DNA of 64,000 nucleotides from contig NZ_JMLS01000001.1 in NCBI RefSeq assembly GCF_000686845.1, forward strand, positions 186,001-250,000, given 5' to 3'. Positions 24,444 to 32,463 of the stretch are shown in pieces (the stretch's first letter is position 1; every line of letters begins with the position of its first letter). The translations under genes were made by a program, and so were the position numbers. This DNA comes from Paenibacillus sp. UNC451MF. Its GTDB lineage: Bacteria > Bacillota > Bacilli > Paenibacillales > NBRC-103111. The notes under the pieces were generated by a model. That model did no database searches and was not told the DNA's origin. It worked only from the letters and a program-made list of their open reading frames with translations.

Positions 24444-24525
24444 GCGTGGAGGCATGATTGCTTCAGCCAGTCCATATATTGGTACTGTACAAGCGAGCAT
24501 CCTTATAAAAGGTGGAGTGAATCGA

Positions 24526-26757
24526 ATGAGTATGACCTCTCCTACGGCAGTCCGACAGGTTGTGTTGAATATATCAGGAATGACGTGCGCAGCCTGCGCC
24601 GTTCGCATTGAGAAAGTAATAGGCAAAATGAATGGAGTCGAGCACATTCAAGTGAACTTGGCGCTTCAGCGGGCGTCCATGTCGTTTGCACCGGGCATGA
24701 TTACGATTCGTCATATTGAGGACAAGATCAAGCAGCTTGGCTACTCAGCCAAGGAGCATAATACGGCGGAGGAGAATCGAAGTCGTACCGATCCGTTTGA
24801 AATTGCCAGGACAGGGACGGTTCTGCTTATTTCTTTTATGTTCATGGTACCATTTCTGTGGGCGATGGCAGGTCACCATTCTTGGACTTCCTCTTTGTGG
24901 GTGCCGGAGCTCCTACTCAATCCATGGTTCCAGCTGGCGCTTGCGACACCGGTCCAATTCGGGATTGGCCTGCCTTTTTATATTAGGGCCTTCCACGCGA
25001 TCAAAAACGGCGGAGCCAACATGGATGTACTCATCGTGATGGGGACGTCGGCGGCTTATTTTTACAGTCATTATTTGATGTTTCATTCCTTTTCGGGCCA
25101 TGCCACAGGCTCAGCTCATCACGGCTCCTTATATTTCGACGCAAGCGTAATGATCATGACTATCGTCTGGTTCGGTAAATGGCTGGAGGCTATATCCAAG
25201 CGGCGTACGTTGAAAAGCTTGCACCAGCTTCACCAGCTCCGACCGGAAACGGCTCAGGTACTGAGAGATAACAAGGAGCAGCGCGTTTCTTTGGAGGAGG
25301 TATCGGTAGGAGAGTTGGTGCTTGTCCGGCCCGGAGAAAAGATTGCGGTCGACGGTACCATCTTAGAAGGCTATGCATCGATTGATGAATCGATGATCAG
25401 TGGCGAAAGCATTCCGGTTGACAAACGAGCTGGAGACCGAGTAATTAGCGGGACGTTGAATCATAACGGGATGCTGAAAATAAAAGCGACCGAGGTAGGC
25501 AATGAGACGACGCTCGCCAAAATGATTCAGCTGATGGAAGAGGCGCAAAACTCCAAAGCGCCGATTCAGCGTATGGCGGATAAGATCTCGGGCATCTTTG
25601 TCCCTATTATTATCGCTTTGTCGGCGTTGACGTTCGCTGCATGGTATCTCGTCGTTGAGCCGGGAGTGACGGGTGGCGCGTTGGAGAAAGCGATAGCAGT
25701 TCTGCTTATAGCATGCCCCTGTGCACTAGGCTTGGCGACACCGACCTCTATTCTGGTCGGATCGGGAAGGGCTGCCCAGCTAGGCATCCTTTTTAAAGAG
25801 GGTAAGCACTTGGAGATGCTCCCCGACACACAAGTCATTCTGCTGGACAAAACGGGCACGATTACAATGGGCAAGCCGCATGTGCATGATGTGATGGCTG
25901 TAAAAAGATCAGGCGAATCGTTGATGCGGCTGCTTGCGGCCGCAGAGCAGCATTCTGAGCATCCGTTAGCCCGGGCTATCGTGGAGTCTCAAGCAGGACA
26001 AAGTAAAGAGGCATTGCCTTTATGTGAACGGTTTGAAGCTTCGGCAGGGAGCGGCATACGCGCAGTGGTGGAGGGACAGACGATCATTGCCGGGAACCGG
26101 CATTGGCTTCAGGAGCATGGAATCGGTCCGATTCCGCAATCCGCCCGAATGGAGCGTTGGGAGCAGCAGGGAAGCAATGTTGTGTATGCGGCGGTGGATG
26201 GAGAGTGGGCTGGTGCAGTAGCATTGAGCGATCAAATTAAGCCTTCCTCCCGCCAAGCGGTCCAGCAGCTAAAAGCGATGGGCGCAAGTGTCATTATGGT
26301 AACCGGCGATCATCCCCGAACAGCTCAGGCTATAGCCAAGCAAGTTGGCATTCGCGAGGTTTACTCAGAAATGCTGCCTGAGCATAAGGCGACTCTAGTT
26401 CATGAGTTGAAGCGGCAGGGGAAAAAGGTTGCTATGGTCGGTGACGGCATCAACGATGCCCCTGCTTTGGCAGCCGCGGACACTGGCATTGCCGTTTCTA
26501 GAGGGACGGACATTGCCAAAGCGGCAGCGGATATCGTGCTCTTGAAGGGTGATTTGAAAGGCATGGTGCGTGCCATCGGGATCAGCCGTCGGACGATGCA
26601 GATCATTCGGCAAAATCTCGTGTTCTCGTTATTTTACAATGCACTGGCGATACCTTTTGCGGTAACCGGTTATTTGGCGCCTTGGGTCGCCTGCACAGCG
26701 ATGGCTTTCAGCTCGGTCACTGTCATTTGCAATGCGCTGCGCTTGCAGAAGGCTTGA
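24526..26757 (+). CDS. copA: Copper-exporting P1B-type ATPase
   Basis: A 743-residue heavy-metal ATPase: one N-terminal HMA metal-binding domain ([13 protein letters not shown], residues about 17-30), eight membrane helices, actuator region with [10 protein letters not shown], the CPC metal site in [13 protein letters not shown], phosphorylation site [11 protein letters not shown], nucleotide-site [10 protein letters not shown], and hinge [19 protein letters not shown] with these motifs marks the Cu(I) exporter subgroup. The ATG at 24526 follows AAAAGGTGGAG; an upstream in-frame extension of 43 residues overlaps the terminator and is rejected. No csoR or copZ is adjacent, unlike many Bacillales cop operons; control may come through the leader or BlaI unit. 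Confidence 0.93.
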   Translation: MSMTSPTAVRQVVLNISGMTCAACAVRIEKVIGKMNGVEHIQVNLALQRASMSFAPGMITIRHIEDKIKQLGYSAKEHNTAEENRSRTDPFEIARTGTVLLISFMFMVPFLWAMAGHHSWTSSLWVPELLLNPWFQLALATPVQFGIGLPFYIRAFHAIKNGGANMDVLIVMGTSAAYFYSHYLMFHSFSGHATGSAHHGSLYFDASVMIMTIVWFGKWLEAISKRRTLKSLHQLHQLRPETAQVLRDNKEQRVSLEEVSVGELVLVRPGEKIAVDGTILEGYASIDESMISGESIPVDKRAGDRVISGTLNHNGMLKIKATEVGNETTLAKMIQLMEEAQNSKAPIQRMADKISGIFVPIIIALSALTFAAWYLVVEPGVTGGALEKAIAVLLIACPCALGLATPTSILVGSGRAAQLGILFKEGKHLEMLPDTQVILLDKTGTITMGKPHVHDVMAVKRSGESLMRLLAAAEQHSEHPLARAIVESQAGQSKEALPLCERFEASAGSGIRAVVEGQTIIAGNRHWLQEHGIGPIPQSARMERWEQQGSNVVYAAVDGEWAGAVALSDQIKPSSRQAVQQLKAMGASVIMVTGDHPRTAQAIAKQVGIREVYSEMLPEHKATLVHELKRQGKKVAMVGDGINDAPALAAADTGIAVSRGTDIAKAAADIVLLKGDLKGMVRAIGISRRTMQIIRQNLVFSLFYNALAIPFAVTGYLAPWVACTAMAFSSVTVICNALRLQKA

Positions 26758-26782
26758 ATCACGAGTAACGAGTGGAAAAAGG

Positions 26783-26816
26783 AAAGGAGCCTATCCGTGG
26801 CTGAAGGCTCCTTTTG
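26783..26816 (+). terminator. Terminator after copA
   Basis: AAAGGAGCC and GGCTCCTTTT flank a 14-nt loop. It is a conventional intrinsic terminator 26 bp after the copA stop. Confidence 0.82.
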
Positions 26817-26969
26817 TACCATTTAATTATAAGATTGCGTCATTCCACACTTTATTAAATATACCTTCCAAAGATACCCCCTTAAAGGTCGAGTCGCTTA
26901 CGAATGAGTGTAGCATCAGTAATTTACAGATTTCGACAGCGATATGAATCGAGTGACGGGGGCTTGTTC

Positions 26970-27173
26970 ATGAATCTATCTAACTGCCGCGGCTGCGGCA
27001 AGCTTCATATGCAAAGCGAGAAGGTGTTATGCGCTGATTGCTTTAAACATCATCTCGAACAAAGCTATCAGGTTAAAAGGTTCCTTCAAGCGAATCCCCG
27101 CGCCTCCGCGATAGATCTTGCAAGAGAAATGGGACTTTCATTAAAGCAAGTTAACGAGCTCGTCGGCCGGTAA
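26970..27173 (+). CDS. Small zinc-ribbon/HTH protein, YvyF-like
   Basis: A 67-residue protein with an N-terminal zinc-ribbon pattern (NCRGCGKLH, then CADCFKHH; two CxxC-type pairs) and a C-terminal short helix-turn-helix (SAIDLAREMGLSLKQVNELV). This layout matches the small YvyF-type proteins encoded in Bacillales flagellar regions, although no flagellar gene is near here. The ATG at 26970 follows GACGGGGG; a longer frame from 26904 lacks a ribosome site. It may be a small regulator or adaptor. The gene's stop is embedded in its own terminator. Confidence 0.68.
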   Translation: MNLSNCRGCGKLHMQSEKVLCADCFKHHLEQSYQVKRFLQANPRASAIDLAREMGLSLKQVNELVGR

Positions 27174-27201
27174 TCTCTTCTTGAGAGATGCCGGTTTTTT
27201 T
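27166..27201 (+). terminator. Terminator overlapping the end of the zinc-ribbon gene
   Basis: GCCGG.AATCTCT and AGAGAT.GCCGG form a stem around a short loop, followed by seven T. The left arm includes the stop codon. Confidence 0.85.
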
Positions 27202-27302
27202 GTATCGAAAAGAAACTTTCTATACTTGTACACGTAATTTATCCATAAACTGAATGGAATGGTTATATTAGTTAAAAGATCAAGAAAGAGCGGAGGGATA
27301 CA

Positions 27303-27776
27303 TTGAAAATTGTATGGCAATTAGGTGCTGCTATACTTTTGGCAGGTCTTCTGGCTTGTCTTGTTATTCTTCTTGTATACCATGGCATAATTGCAAAATA
27401 TAAACACGATTTGACAAGCAATACGAGCGCTTTCTTGAATGCTCTCCAATCGCAAGATTATGAAAAGGCTGCAAATCTATACGGAAATTCCTTAGATATT
27501 GATAAAATTCGAAAGCTGGATGAAAACCAAGGGTTTCGGCTTCTGTCCTTCGATAACATTTCCTCCAATTATGACGACGGATGCGTCTGTACGGGAAAGG
27601 CAGAACTGACTTTTGAAGTAAAAGGGGCGCCGCTGAATGTAACGGCCATTGTGACCACGGGAACGGATTATAAGCCGGGTCAAATCTGCGCCATTACGCC
27701 TTCAGGCGTTAAGCGGGGATCGATTCCCGAGCTTTCTGAATGGAACATAGCTGCCTGTGGCAGCGACTCGTTTTAA
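27303..27776 (+). CDS. Membrane-anchored hypothetical protein
   Basis: 157 residues: an N-terminal membrane anchor (about 7-30, AILLAGLLACLVILLVYHG) followed by an extracytoplasmic alpha/beta domain of about 125 residues. Residues 38-75 (AFLNALQSQDYEKAANLY) resemble the start of small NTF2-like or DUF4878-type domains, but the match is weak. Three Cys (DGCVCTGK and QICAIT) could form a disulfide. It starts at a TTG after CGGAGGG and is followed by its own terminator, so it is monocistronic. Function unknown. Confidence 0.72.
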   Translation: MKIVWQLGAAILLAGLLACLVILLVYHGIIAKYKHDLTSNTSAFLNALQSQDYEKAANLYGNSLDIDKIRKLDENQGFRLLSFDNISSNYDDGCVCTGKAELTFEVKGAPLNVTAIVTTGTDYKPGQICAITPSGVKRGSIPELSEWNIAACGSDSF

Positions 27777-27829
27777 GGGAAATGTGGTTATTGGACTTAA
27801 TCAATTAGTTTATTTTTATAAAGCAATGA

Positions 27830-27870
27830 CAGCAGTCCGGGGCTTTTTATGTACCCCAGGGCTGTTTTTT
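27830..27870 (+). terminator. Terminator before the zinc-transport operon
   Basis: CAGCAGTCCGGGG pairs imperfectly with CCCCAGGGCTG and is followed by six T. Confidence 0.78.
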
Positions 27871-27955
27871 GTTTGGGGAGAAAAGGAATCAACACTTTGT
27901 TTAAACGTAAAAAATACTATTTACATTTAGGCGAGTTTCATTTATTATAAACGAT

Positions 27956-27980
27956 GTTATTAGTAATAATTACGAATATA
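27956..27980 (+). promoter_or_regulatory. Zur box upstream of zinc ABC importer
   Basis: TAGTAATAATTACGA at 27961-27975 differs by one base from the Bacillus Zur consensus TCGTAATNATTACGA, and the symmetry extends several bases on each side. It lies 49 bp before the ATPase start, so the operon should be derepressed when zinc is scarce. This supports zinc rather than manganese as the cargo. Confidence 0.8.
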
Positions 27981-28023
27981 ACCTTGTATTCGTTTTGGGG
28001 CTGAGAGGAGGGTCTGCTAGGGA

Positions 28024-28731
28024 ATGGAACTGGCATCAATGAAGCAAGTCGTCTTTGGATACTCGGAATATCCTTGTCTGGACAACGTCAATCTCAACAT
28101 AACAACTGGAGAATTTGTGGCTGTTATCGGTCCGAACGGAGCGGCGAAAACAACGCTGTTGAAGCTTATGCTCGGCTTGGTTAAGCCATGGAGCGGTCAG
28201 GTTGAACGGAGAAGGCTTGGTGTTCAAGGTGAAAAGCTCGTTATTGGATATGTACCGCAGCAGATGGCTTCTTTTAACAGCGGCTTTCCCAGTAAAGTGG
28301 TCGAATGGGTCCGCTCAGGTAGGTGGAGCAGAAAGCGTTGGTACGAGCGGTTCAACGAACAAGATCACCACATGGTAGAGCAAGCGCTGAGACAGGTTGG
28401 ACTGTGGAATCAACGGGATGCGAGAATCGGAGAGCTGTCAGGGGGGCAAAAGCAGCGCATGGGGGTGGCAAGGGCTTTGGTGCAGGAGCCGGATCTATTT
28501 ATCCTTGATGAACCGACAACCGGCATGGATACCGAGAGCCGACAGGCCTTTTATGAGCTGATGCATCGAGAGGTGAAGGATAGCGGAAGATCCATCGTTA
28601 TGGTCACTCACGGATTAGAGGAAGTACTGCCTAGAATCGATCGCGTTATCGAATTGAAGCGCAAGGAGGGAGGGGATTGGAAATGCTGCACTACGAGTTC
28701 ATGCAGCGGGCATTTTTGGCCGGTGGCATAG
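28024..28731 (+). CDS. znuC: Zinc ABC transporter ATP-binding protein
   Basis: A 235-residue ABC ATPase of the zinc/manganese import class: signature LSGGQKQRMGVARAL, Walker B LFILDEPTTGMD and switch His in VTHGLEEV. Walker A reads GPNGAAKTT, with the usual Gly before Lys replaced by Ala, a variant I associate with this family, so it is probably still active. The last 18 or so residues (from GGDWKCC) run out of frame over the start of the permease gene and look like non-conserved tail. The ATG at 28024 follows GAGAGGAGGG. A near-perfect Zur box precedes it. Confidence 0.92.
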   Translation: MELASMKQVVFGYSEYPCLDNVNLNITTGEFVAVIGPNGAAKTTLLKLMLGLVKPWSGQVERRRLGVQGEKLVIGYVPQQMASFNSGFPSKVVEWVRSGRWSRKRWYERFNEQDHHMVEQALRQVGLWNQRDARIGELSGGQKQRMGVARALVQEPDLFILDEPTTGMDTESRQAFYELMHREVKDSGRSIVMVTHGLEEVLPRIDRVIELKRKEGGDWKCCTTSSCSGHFWPVA

Positions 28732-29567
28732 TGTCCGTTCTTGCGTCTGTGCTAGGTGTCTATTTGATGCTTCGCCGGCAGGCATTGATGGCCGATACGT
28801 TATCCCACGTTTCCTTGGCCGGTGTCGCTATAGGTGGACTGCTCCATTTGAATCCGGTGATGACGGCTTTTGCTGCTGCTGTGATCGGTGCATGCGGTGT
28901 TGAGTATGTTCGAAGATCATTTAGAGCTTTCAGTGAAATATCTATCGCCATTATTATGATAGGCGGATTGGGCTTTGCGGTAGTTACCATGAATATGAAC
29001 CAAGGTCTTAGCAAAAGCATGAACGCTTATTTGTTCGGTTCCATACTAGCTGTGAATACTGTTGAGCTTTGGTTGATGTTAGGGGTAGCGGCGGCTGGAA
29101 GCTTATATTTCTTCTTGCTGCGCAGACCCCTGTATGTCCTGACCTTCGATGAGGAAACAGCGGAAACGAGCGGCGTGCGGGTAAAACTGATCTCCTTTTC
29201 ATTTAGTGTTGTGTCAGGTATGGCGGTAGCCGTAGCGATGCCGATAGTTGGTGTATTACTGGTGTCTTCGTTAGTTATATTGCCTGCCGCATTAGCGATT
29301 CGAATCGCACCGAGCTTTGCGGCTTCGATCGGGGTGTCGATCCTCATTGGGCTTACGGGGGTTAGCGCCGGCCTCACTGCGTCTTACAAGCTGAGCACAC
29401 CGCCGGGCGGGACGATTGCGCTCGCGCTGCTGCTGTTTTTGATAAGTGGACTATTGCTAAAAAGAGTCTGGCTGTACATAGGAAAGCTTCGCAATAAAAA
29501 GCATCCGCAAGGAGTGGAGCAAAAGCCAGAGGAAGAGAAGAGGATAATTACTCAGGGAACTCTATGA
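28683..29567 (+). CDS. znuB: Zinc ABC transporter permease
   Basis: A 294-residue ABC-3 family permease with about eight membrane helices. Family landmarks include LMLRRQALMADTLSHVSLAG near the N-terminus and VGVLLVSSLVILPAALAIRI in the second half. It forms a homodimeric channel with the ATPase encoded upstream (49-bp overlap) and the lipoprotein encoded 23 bp downstream. The ATG at 28683 is preferred over the TTG at 28677 for its spacing from AAGGAGGGAGGGG. Its C-terminal tail is charged and cytoplasmic. Confidence 0.92.
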   Translation: MLHYEFMQRAFLAGGIVSVLASVLGVYLMLRRQALMADTLSHVSLAGVAIGGLLHLNPVMTAFAAAVIGACGVEYVRRSFRAFSEISIAIIMIGGLGFAVVTMNMNQGLSKSMNAYLFGSILAVNTVELWLMLGVAAAGSLYFFLLRRPLYVLTFDEETAETSGVRVKLISFSFSVVSGMAVAVAMPIVGVLLVSSLVILPAALAIRIAPSFAASIGVSILIGLTGVSAGLTASYKLSTPPGGTIALALLLFLISGLLLKRVWLYIGKLRNKKHPQGVEQKPEEEKRIITQGTL

Positions 29568-29590
29568 GGACAAATCAAAGGAGGATGAAA

Positions 29591-30631
29591 ATGAAATCAT
29601 TATTTCTTACTAAATTACTAAGCTTGGTGCTCGTGACTGGGATGATAACAGCGGGGTGCGGTGCGGCCGAGCAAGCGGCGGCTCCTAAAACAGACTTAAA
29701 GCCGAGTACGGAGTCTAGCTTGCCTGGGAAGGAAGTGTCTTTACAGCAACCGAAGTTGAAGGTGGTGACGAGCTTTTATCCGCTGTATGAGTTTACTCGT
29801 CATGTAGCAGGAGACAAAGCGGAGGTCGTTAACCTGATTCCAGGGGGCGTAGAGCCTCACGATTGGGAGCCGACGGCTCAAGACATGAAGATGATACAAG
29901 AGGCCCGCGTGTTCGTCTATAATGGTGCAGGCTTGGAGAGCTGGGCAGATAAAGTATTAAGCAGCTTTAATAAGGAAAAAACCACGGTAGTCGAAGCCAG
30001 CAAAAATATGGAATTAATAGAGGGAATGGAGCACGATGAAGACGATCATGACCATGATCATGGCAAGGAAGCCGGCGATAAGCATAGCGGCGGGAACGAG
30101 CAAGCCCCTGCCGATCCTCATGTATGGCTTGATCCAGTGCTGGCGCAAAAAGAGGTTGAGTCCATACAGGCTGCGCTGGAGCTGGCTGACCCTGCCAATA
30201 AAGAGGCTTACAAGACTAACGCTGCGGCGTATATTGCCAAGCTGCAGGAGCTGGACAAGTCTTTCAAAGACGGACTGGCATCCGTCAAACGCAAAGAGTT
30301 CGTTACGCAGCACGCAGCCTTTGGCTACATGGCCAAGCGCTACGGCTTGACTCAAGTACCTATTGCAGGGCTTTCGCCGGAGCAGGAGCCGACACCGAGT
30401 AAAATGGCGGATATTATCAAGTTCGCCAAGGAGAAGCAGGTAAAGACGATTTTTTTCGAGACGCTGGTTAATCCGAAGGTAGCCGAGACCGTAGCCAAGG
30501 AGCTTGGTGCGAAGACGGCTGTGCTGAATCCGATTGAAGGGCTGACCGATGAGGATAAAGCCAAAAATTTGGATTACATCGGTATCATGAGCAATAATCT
30601 GGCGGCTCTAATGGCCACGTTGAGTGAATAG
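29591..30631 (+). CDS. znuA: Zinc-binding lipoprotein of the ABC importer
   Basis: A 346-residue cluster A-I metal-binding lipoprotein: lipobox ITAGC, ligand His in GGVEPHDWEPTAQD, a flexible His/Asp-rich loop (EHDEDDHDHDHG) typical of zinc binders, then ADPHVWLDPV, THAAFGYMAKRYG and FFETLVNPKVAETVA which carry the remaining ligands. It captures zinc outside the membrane and delivers it to the permease. The ATG at 29591 fits AAAGGAGG at 29577-29584 better than the ATG at 29564. A bidirectional terminator follows. Confidence 0.93.
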   Translation: MKSLFLTKLLSLVLVTGMITAGCGAAEQAAAPKTDLKPSTESSLPGKEVSLQQPKLKVVTSFYPLYEFTRHVAGDKAEVVNLIPGGVEPHDWEPTAQDMKMIQEARVFVYNGAGLESWADKVLSSFNKEKTTVVEASKNMELIEGMEHDEDDHDHDHGKEAGDKHSGGNEQAPADPHVWLDPVLAQKEVESIQAALELADPANKEAYKTNAAAYIAKLQELDKSFKDGLASVKRKEFVTQHAAFGYMAKRYGLTQVPIAGLSPEQEPTPSKMADIIKFAKEKQVKTIFFETLVNPKVAETVAKELGAKTAVLNPIEGLTDEDKAKNLDYIGIMSNNLAALMATLSE

Positions 30632-30650
30632 TTAATTGTAAATGATCTAA

Positions 30651-30702
30651 AAAAGATCGATGTTTCTTCTCTCATAGGCGAGGGGAGAAGCATCGATCTT
30701 TT
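30651..30702. terminator. Bidirectional terminator, zinc operon / serS
   Basis: AAAAGATCGATG (30651-30662) pairs with CATCGATCTTTT (30691-30702), extended inward by a CTTCTCTC/GGGGAGAAG stem. It serves both convergent genes. Confidence 0.85.
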
Positions 30703-30758
30703 GAATTATACTGCCTATCAAAACTAGAAAGGCGTCAGGTTGGCTTCGTCAGCCAAGC

Positions 30759-32069
30759 TTATACCGATAATGCATTATGAACGGGACCGCCAGGAGGAAC
30801 GAGCCGCTCCATACCGTTCATGTAGGGCCGTAGAGCGGGAGGAATCCAGATCGAGCCGTCTTCCTCCTGGTGATTCTCAAGCAGCGGAATCAGAATTCGT
30901 GGCGATGCTACTGCCGTATTATTCAAGGTATAGCAGTAATGAGGCTTTCCTTGAGCGTCACGATATCGGATATTCGAGCGACGCGCCTGGAAATCGAGCA
31001 AGCTCGATGAAGAGTGTGTCTCGCCATAGCTATCTCGGCTTGGCATCCAGCTCTCGATGTCAAATTGCTTGTAGGTTTTCTGCGACATGTCGCCCGTACA
31101 GACGGACATGACCCGATAGGGCAGCTTCAACAGCTGCAGCAGCTCCTCCGCATTGCCCGTGATCTCCCGGAGGAGCTCCTCCGAACGGTCAAGGCTTGCT
31201 TCGCATAGGATAACCTGCTCGACTTTGGAGAATTGATGTACACGGTATAAGCCGTGCACATCCTTGCTGGCGGAGCCTACTTCGTTGCGGAAGCAGGTGG
31301 AGGCTGCGGCTAGCTTAATCGGCTCCGTAACATCAACGGTTTCATTGCTGTAATATGACACCAGCGGCACCTCGGATGTTCCGACAAGCCATCTTTCTTC
31401 CTCAGGTACGGCATATACCTGGTCCTCTCCGAGAGGGAAGAAACCGGTCCCGGTCAATGCTTCTGCTCTAGCCATAAGCGGTACCTCTAATGGAAGGAAG
31501 CCTTTGTGCATAAGAAGATCCAGAGCGAGCTGTTGCACTGCGCGATGCAGCATAACCCCTGCACCCTTCAAGTAGTAGTTCCGGCTTCCTGCTGTTTTCA
31601 CGCCCCGGGGAATGTCGATCATATTGTGCAGTTCTCCAAGCGCAACATGGTCTCTCGGCACAAAATCAAAGCGGATGGGAAAGCCGACACGACGGATTTC
31701 CACATTGTCCGCATCGGAACGGCCCACCGGTGTATCGGGGGATACGATATTAGGAACCCGAAGCATCAGCTTTTTAAATGCTTGTTCGGCTCCAGCAAGC
31801 TCTGCCTCCAGCCGAGCAAGCTCTCCGTTCAATTCCTTGACAGTCTGTTTACATTGATCGGCTTTCTCCATATTTCCTGTTTGCATGAGAAGGTTAATGT
31901 CTTGCGACATTTTATTTCTGGCTTGCCTGAGGGGCTCGATTTGCTGCAGCAGACTGCGTTTCTGCCCATCCCACTCCAGCAGCTCGTTGATGGATACCTC
32001 CATTCCTTTTTGATCGGCAATCGTTTGCAGTCGTTCTCCGTTCTCTCGGATCCATTTGATGTCCAGCAT
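30759..32069 (-). CDS. serS: Seryl-tRNA synthetase
   Basis: A 436-residue class II synthetase charging tRNA-Ser. An N-terminal long coiled-coil arm (about 25-100) grips the tRNA extra arm; motif 2 lies in the ASTCFRNEVGSASKD stretch and motif 3 near NNTAVASPRILIPLLE. The ATG at 32069 (MLDIKWIREN) is the normal start of the family; an upstream in-frame extension runs through the T-box leader and is not translated. A T-box leader with its own terminator precedes it, so expression should rise when uncharged tRNA-Ser accumulates. It could be the only SerS or a second copy; this cannot be decided here. Confidence 0.95.
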   Translation of the reverse strand: MLDIKWIRENGERLQTIADQKGMEVSINELLEWDGQKRSLLQQIEPLRQARNKMSQDINLLMQTGNMEKADQCKQTVKELNGELARLEAELAGAEQAFKKLMLRVPNIVSPDTPVGRSDADNVEIRRVGFPIRFDFVPRDHVALGELHNMIDIPRGVKTAGSRNYYLKGAGVMLHRAVQQLALDLLMHKGFLPLEVPLMARAEALTGTGFFPLGEDQVYAVPEEERWLVGTSEVPLVSYYSNETVDVTEPIKLAAASTCFRNEVGSASKDVHGLYRVHQFSKVEQVILCEASLDRSEELLREITGNAEELLQLLKLPYRVMSVCTGDMSQKTYKQFDIESWMPSRDSYGETHSSSSLLDFQARRSNIRYRDAQGKPHYCYTLNNTAVASPRILIPLLENHQEEDGSIWIPPALRPYMNGMERLVPPGGPVHNALSV

Positions 32070-32300
32070 AGTACCGCGCTCCTTTTCGTAAAAAATACAA
32101 AAAGCGCCCTCATCCGTATGGGACGAGGAGCGCTCAGCTCGCGGTGCCACCCAACTTGACCGAACAAACAAGGTTGTTCGATCCTCTTTGGTTCCGCGGT
32201 AACGGGCGGGTCCGGTTAGCTTAGGGAGCAGGAGCCCCTTGACGAAAACGCCTCCGAGTTGGATTCTCTTCATAGGCATAATAGACACGATTTAATTTTT
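32070..32300 (-). promoter_or_regulatory. T-box leader of serS
   Basis: On the minus strand the T-box core GGGTGGCACCGCGAGC (32137-32152) is followed by an intrinsic terminator (32099-32134; AGCGCTCCTCGTC / GATGAGGGCGCT then T-rich). The conserved CCGTTA lies at 32200-32205 and a GAACAA/TTGTTC helix between them. The part available for stem I is only about 90 nt, notably shorter than in the argS and gltX leaders here. A TCC serine triplet is present in that part, but the specifier is not securely placed. Confidence 0.88.
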
Positions 32301-32303
32301 ACT

Positions 32304-32333
32304 AGTATAGCTTATTTGTTAGGAAGTAATCAA
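32304..32333 (-). promoter_or_regulatory. Probable promoter of serS leader
   Basis: Minus-strand TTGATT (32328-32333) and TATACT (32304-32309) with 18-bp spacing. Confidence 0.6.
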
Positions 32334-32463
32334 GTGAAAGATGAAAACGTGAATATTGTCTAAATTGAAGTGTGTTTTGTTCATGGATCGTTCCGCTCCC
32401 CCCAATTACAATAGGATAAGTTGTACTTTCATTAATACATTAGTGATTTCGGAGGGATCCATT

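Larger units (their letters stand above)
24186..24525 (+). other. Leader region of copA
   Basis: 340 bp without a gene. It holds the second copy of the unidentified structured element (24261-24376), a strong intrinsic terminator (24418-24443) and the AAAAGGTGGAG ribosome site (24507-24517). No BlaI operator is present here, so copA control is either by read-through from the dsb genes or by the leader. Confidence 0.6.
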
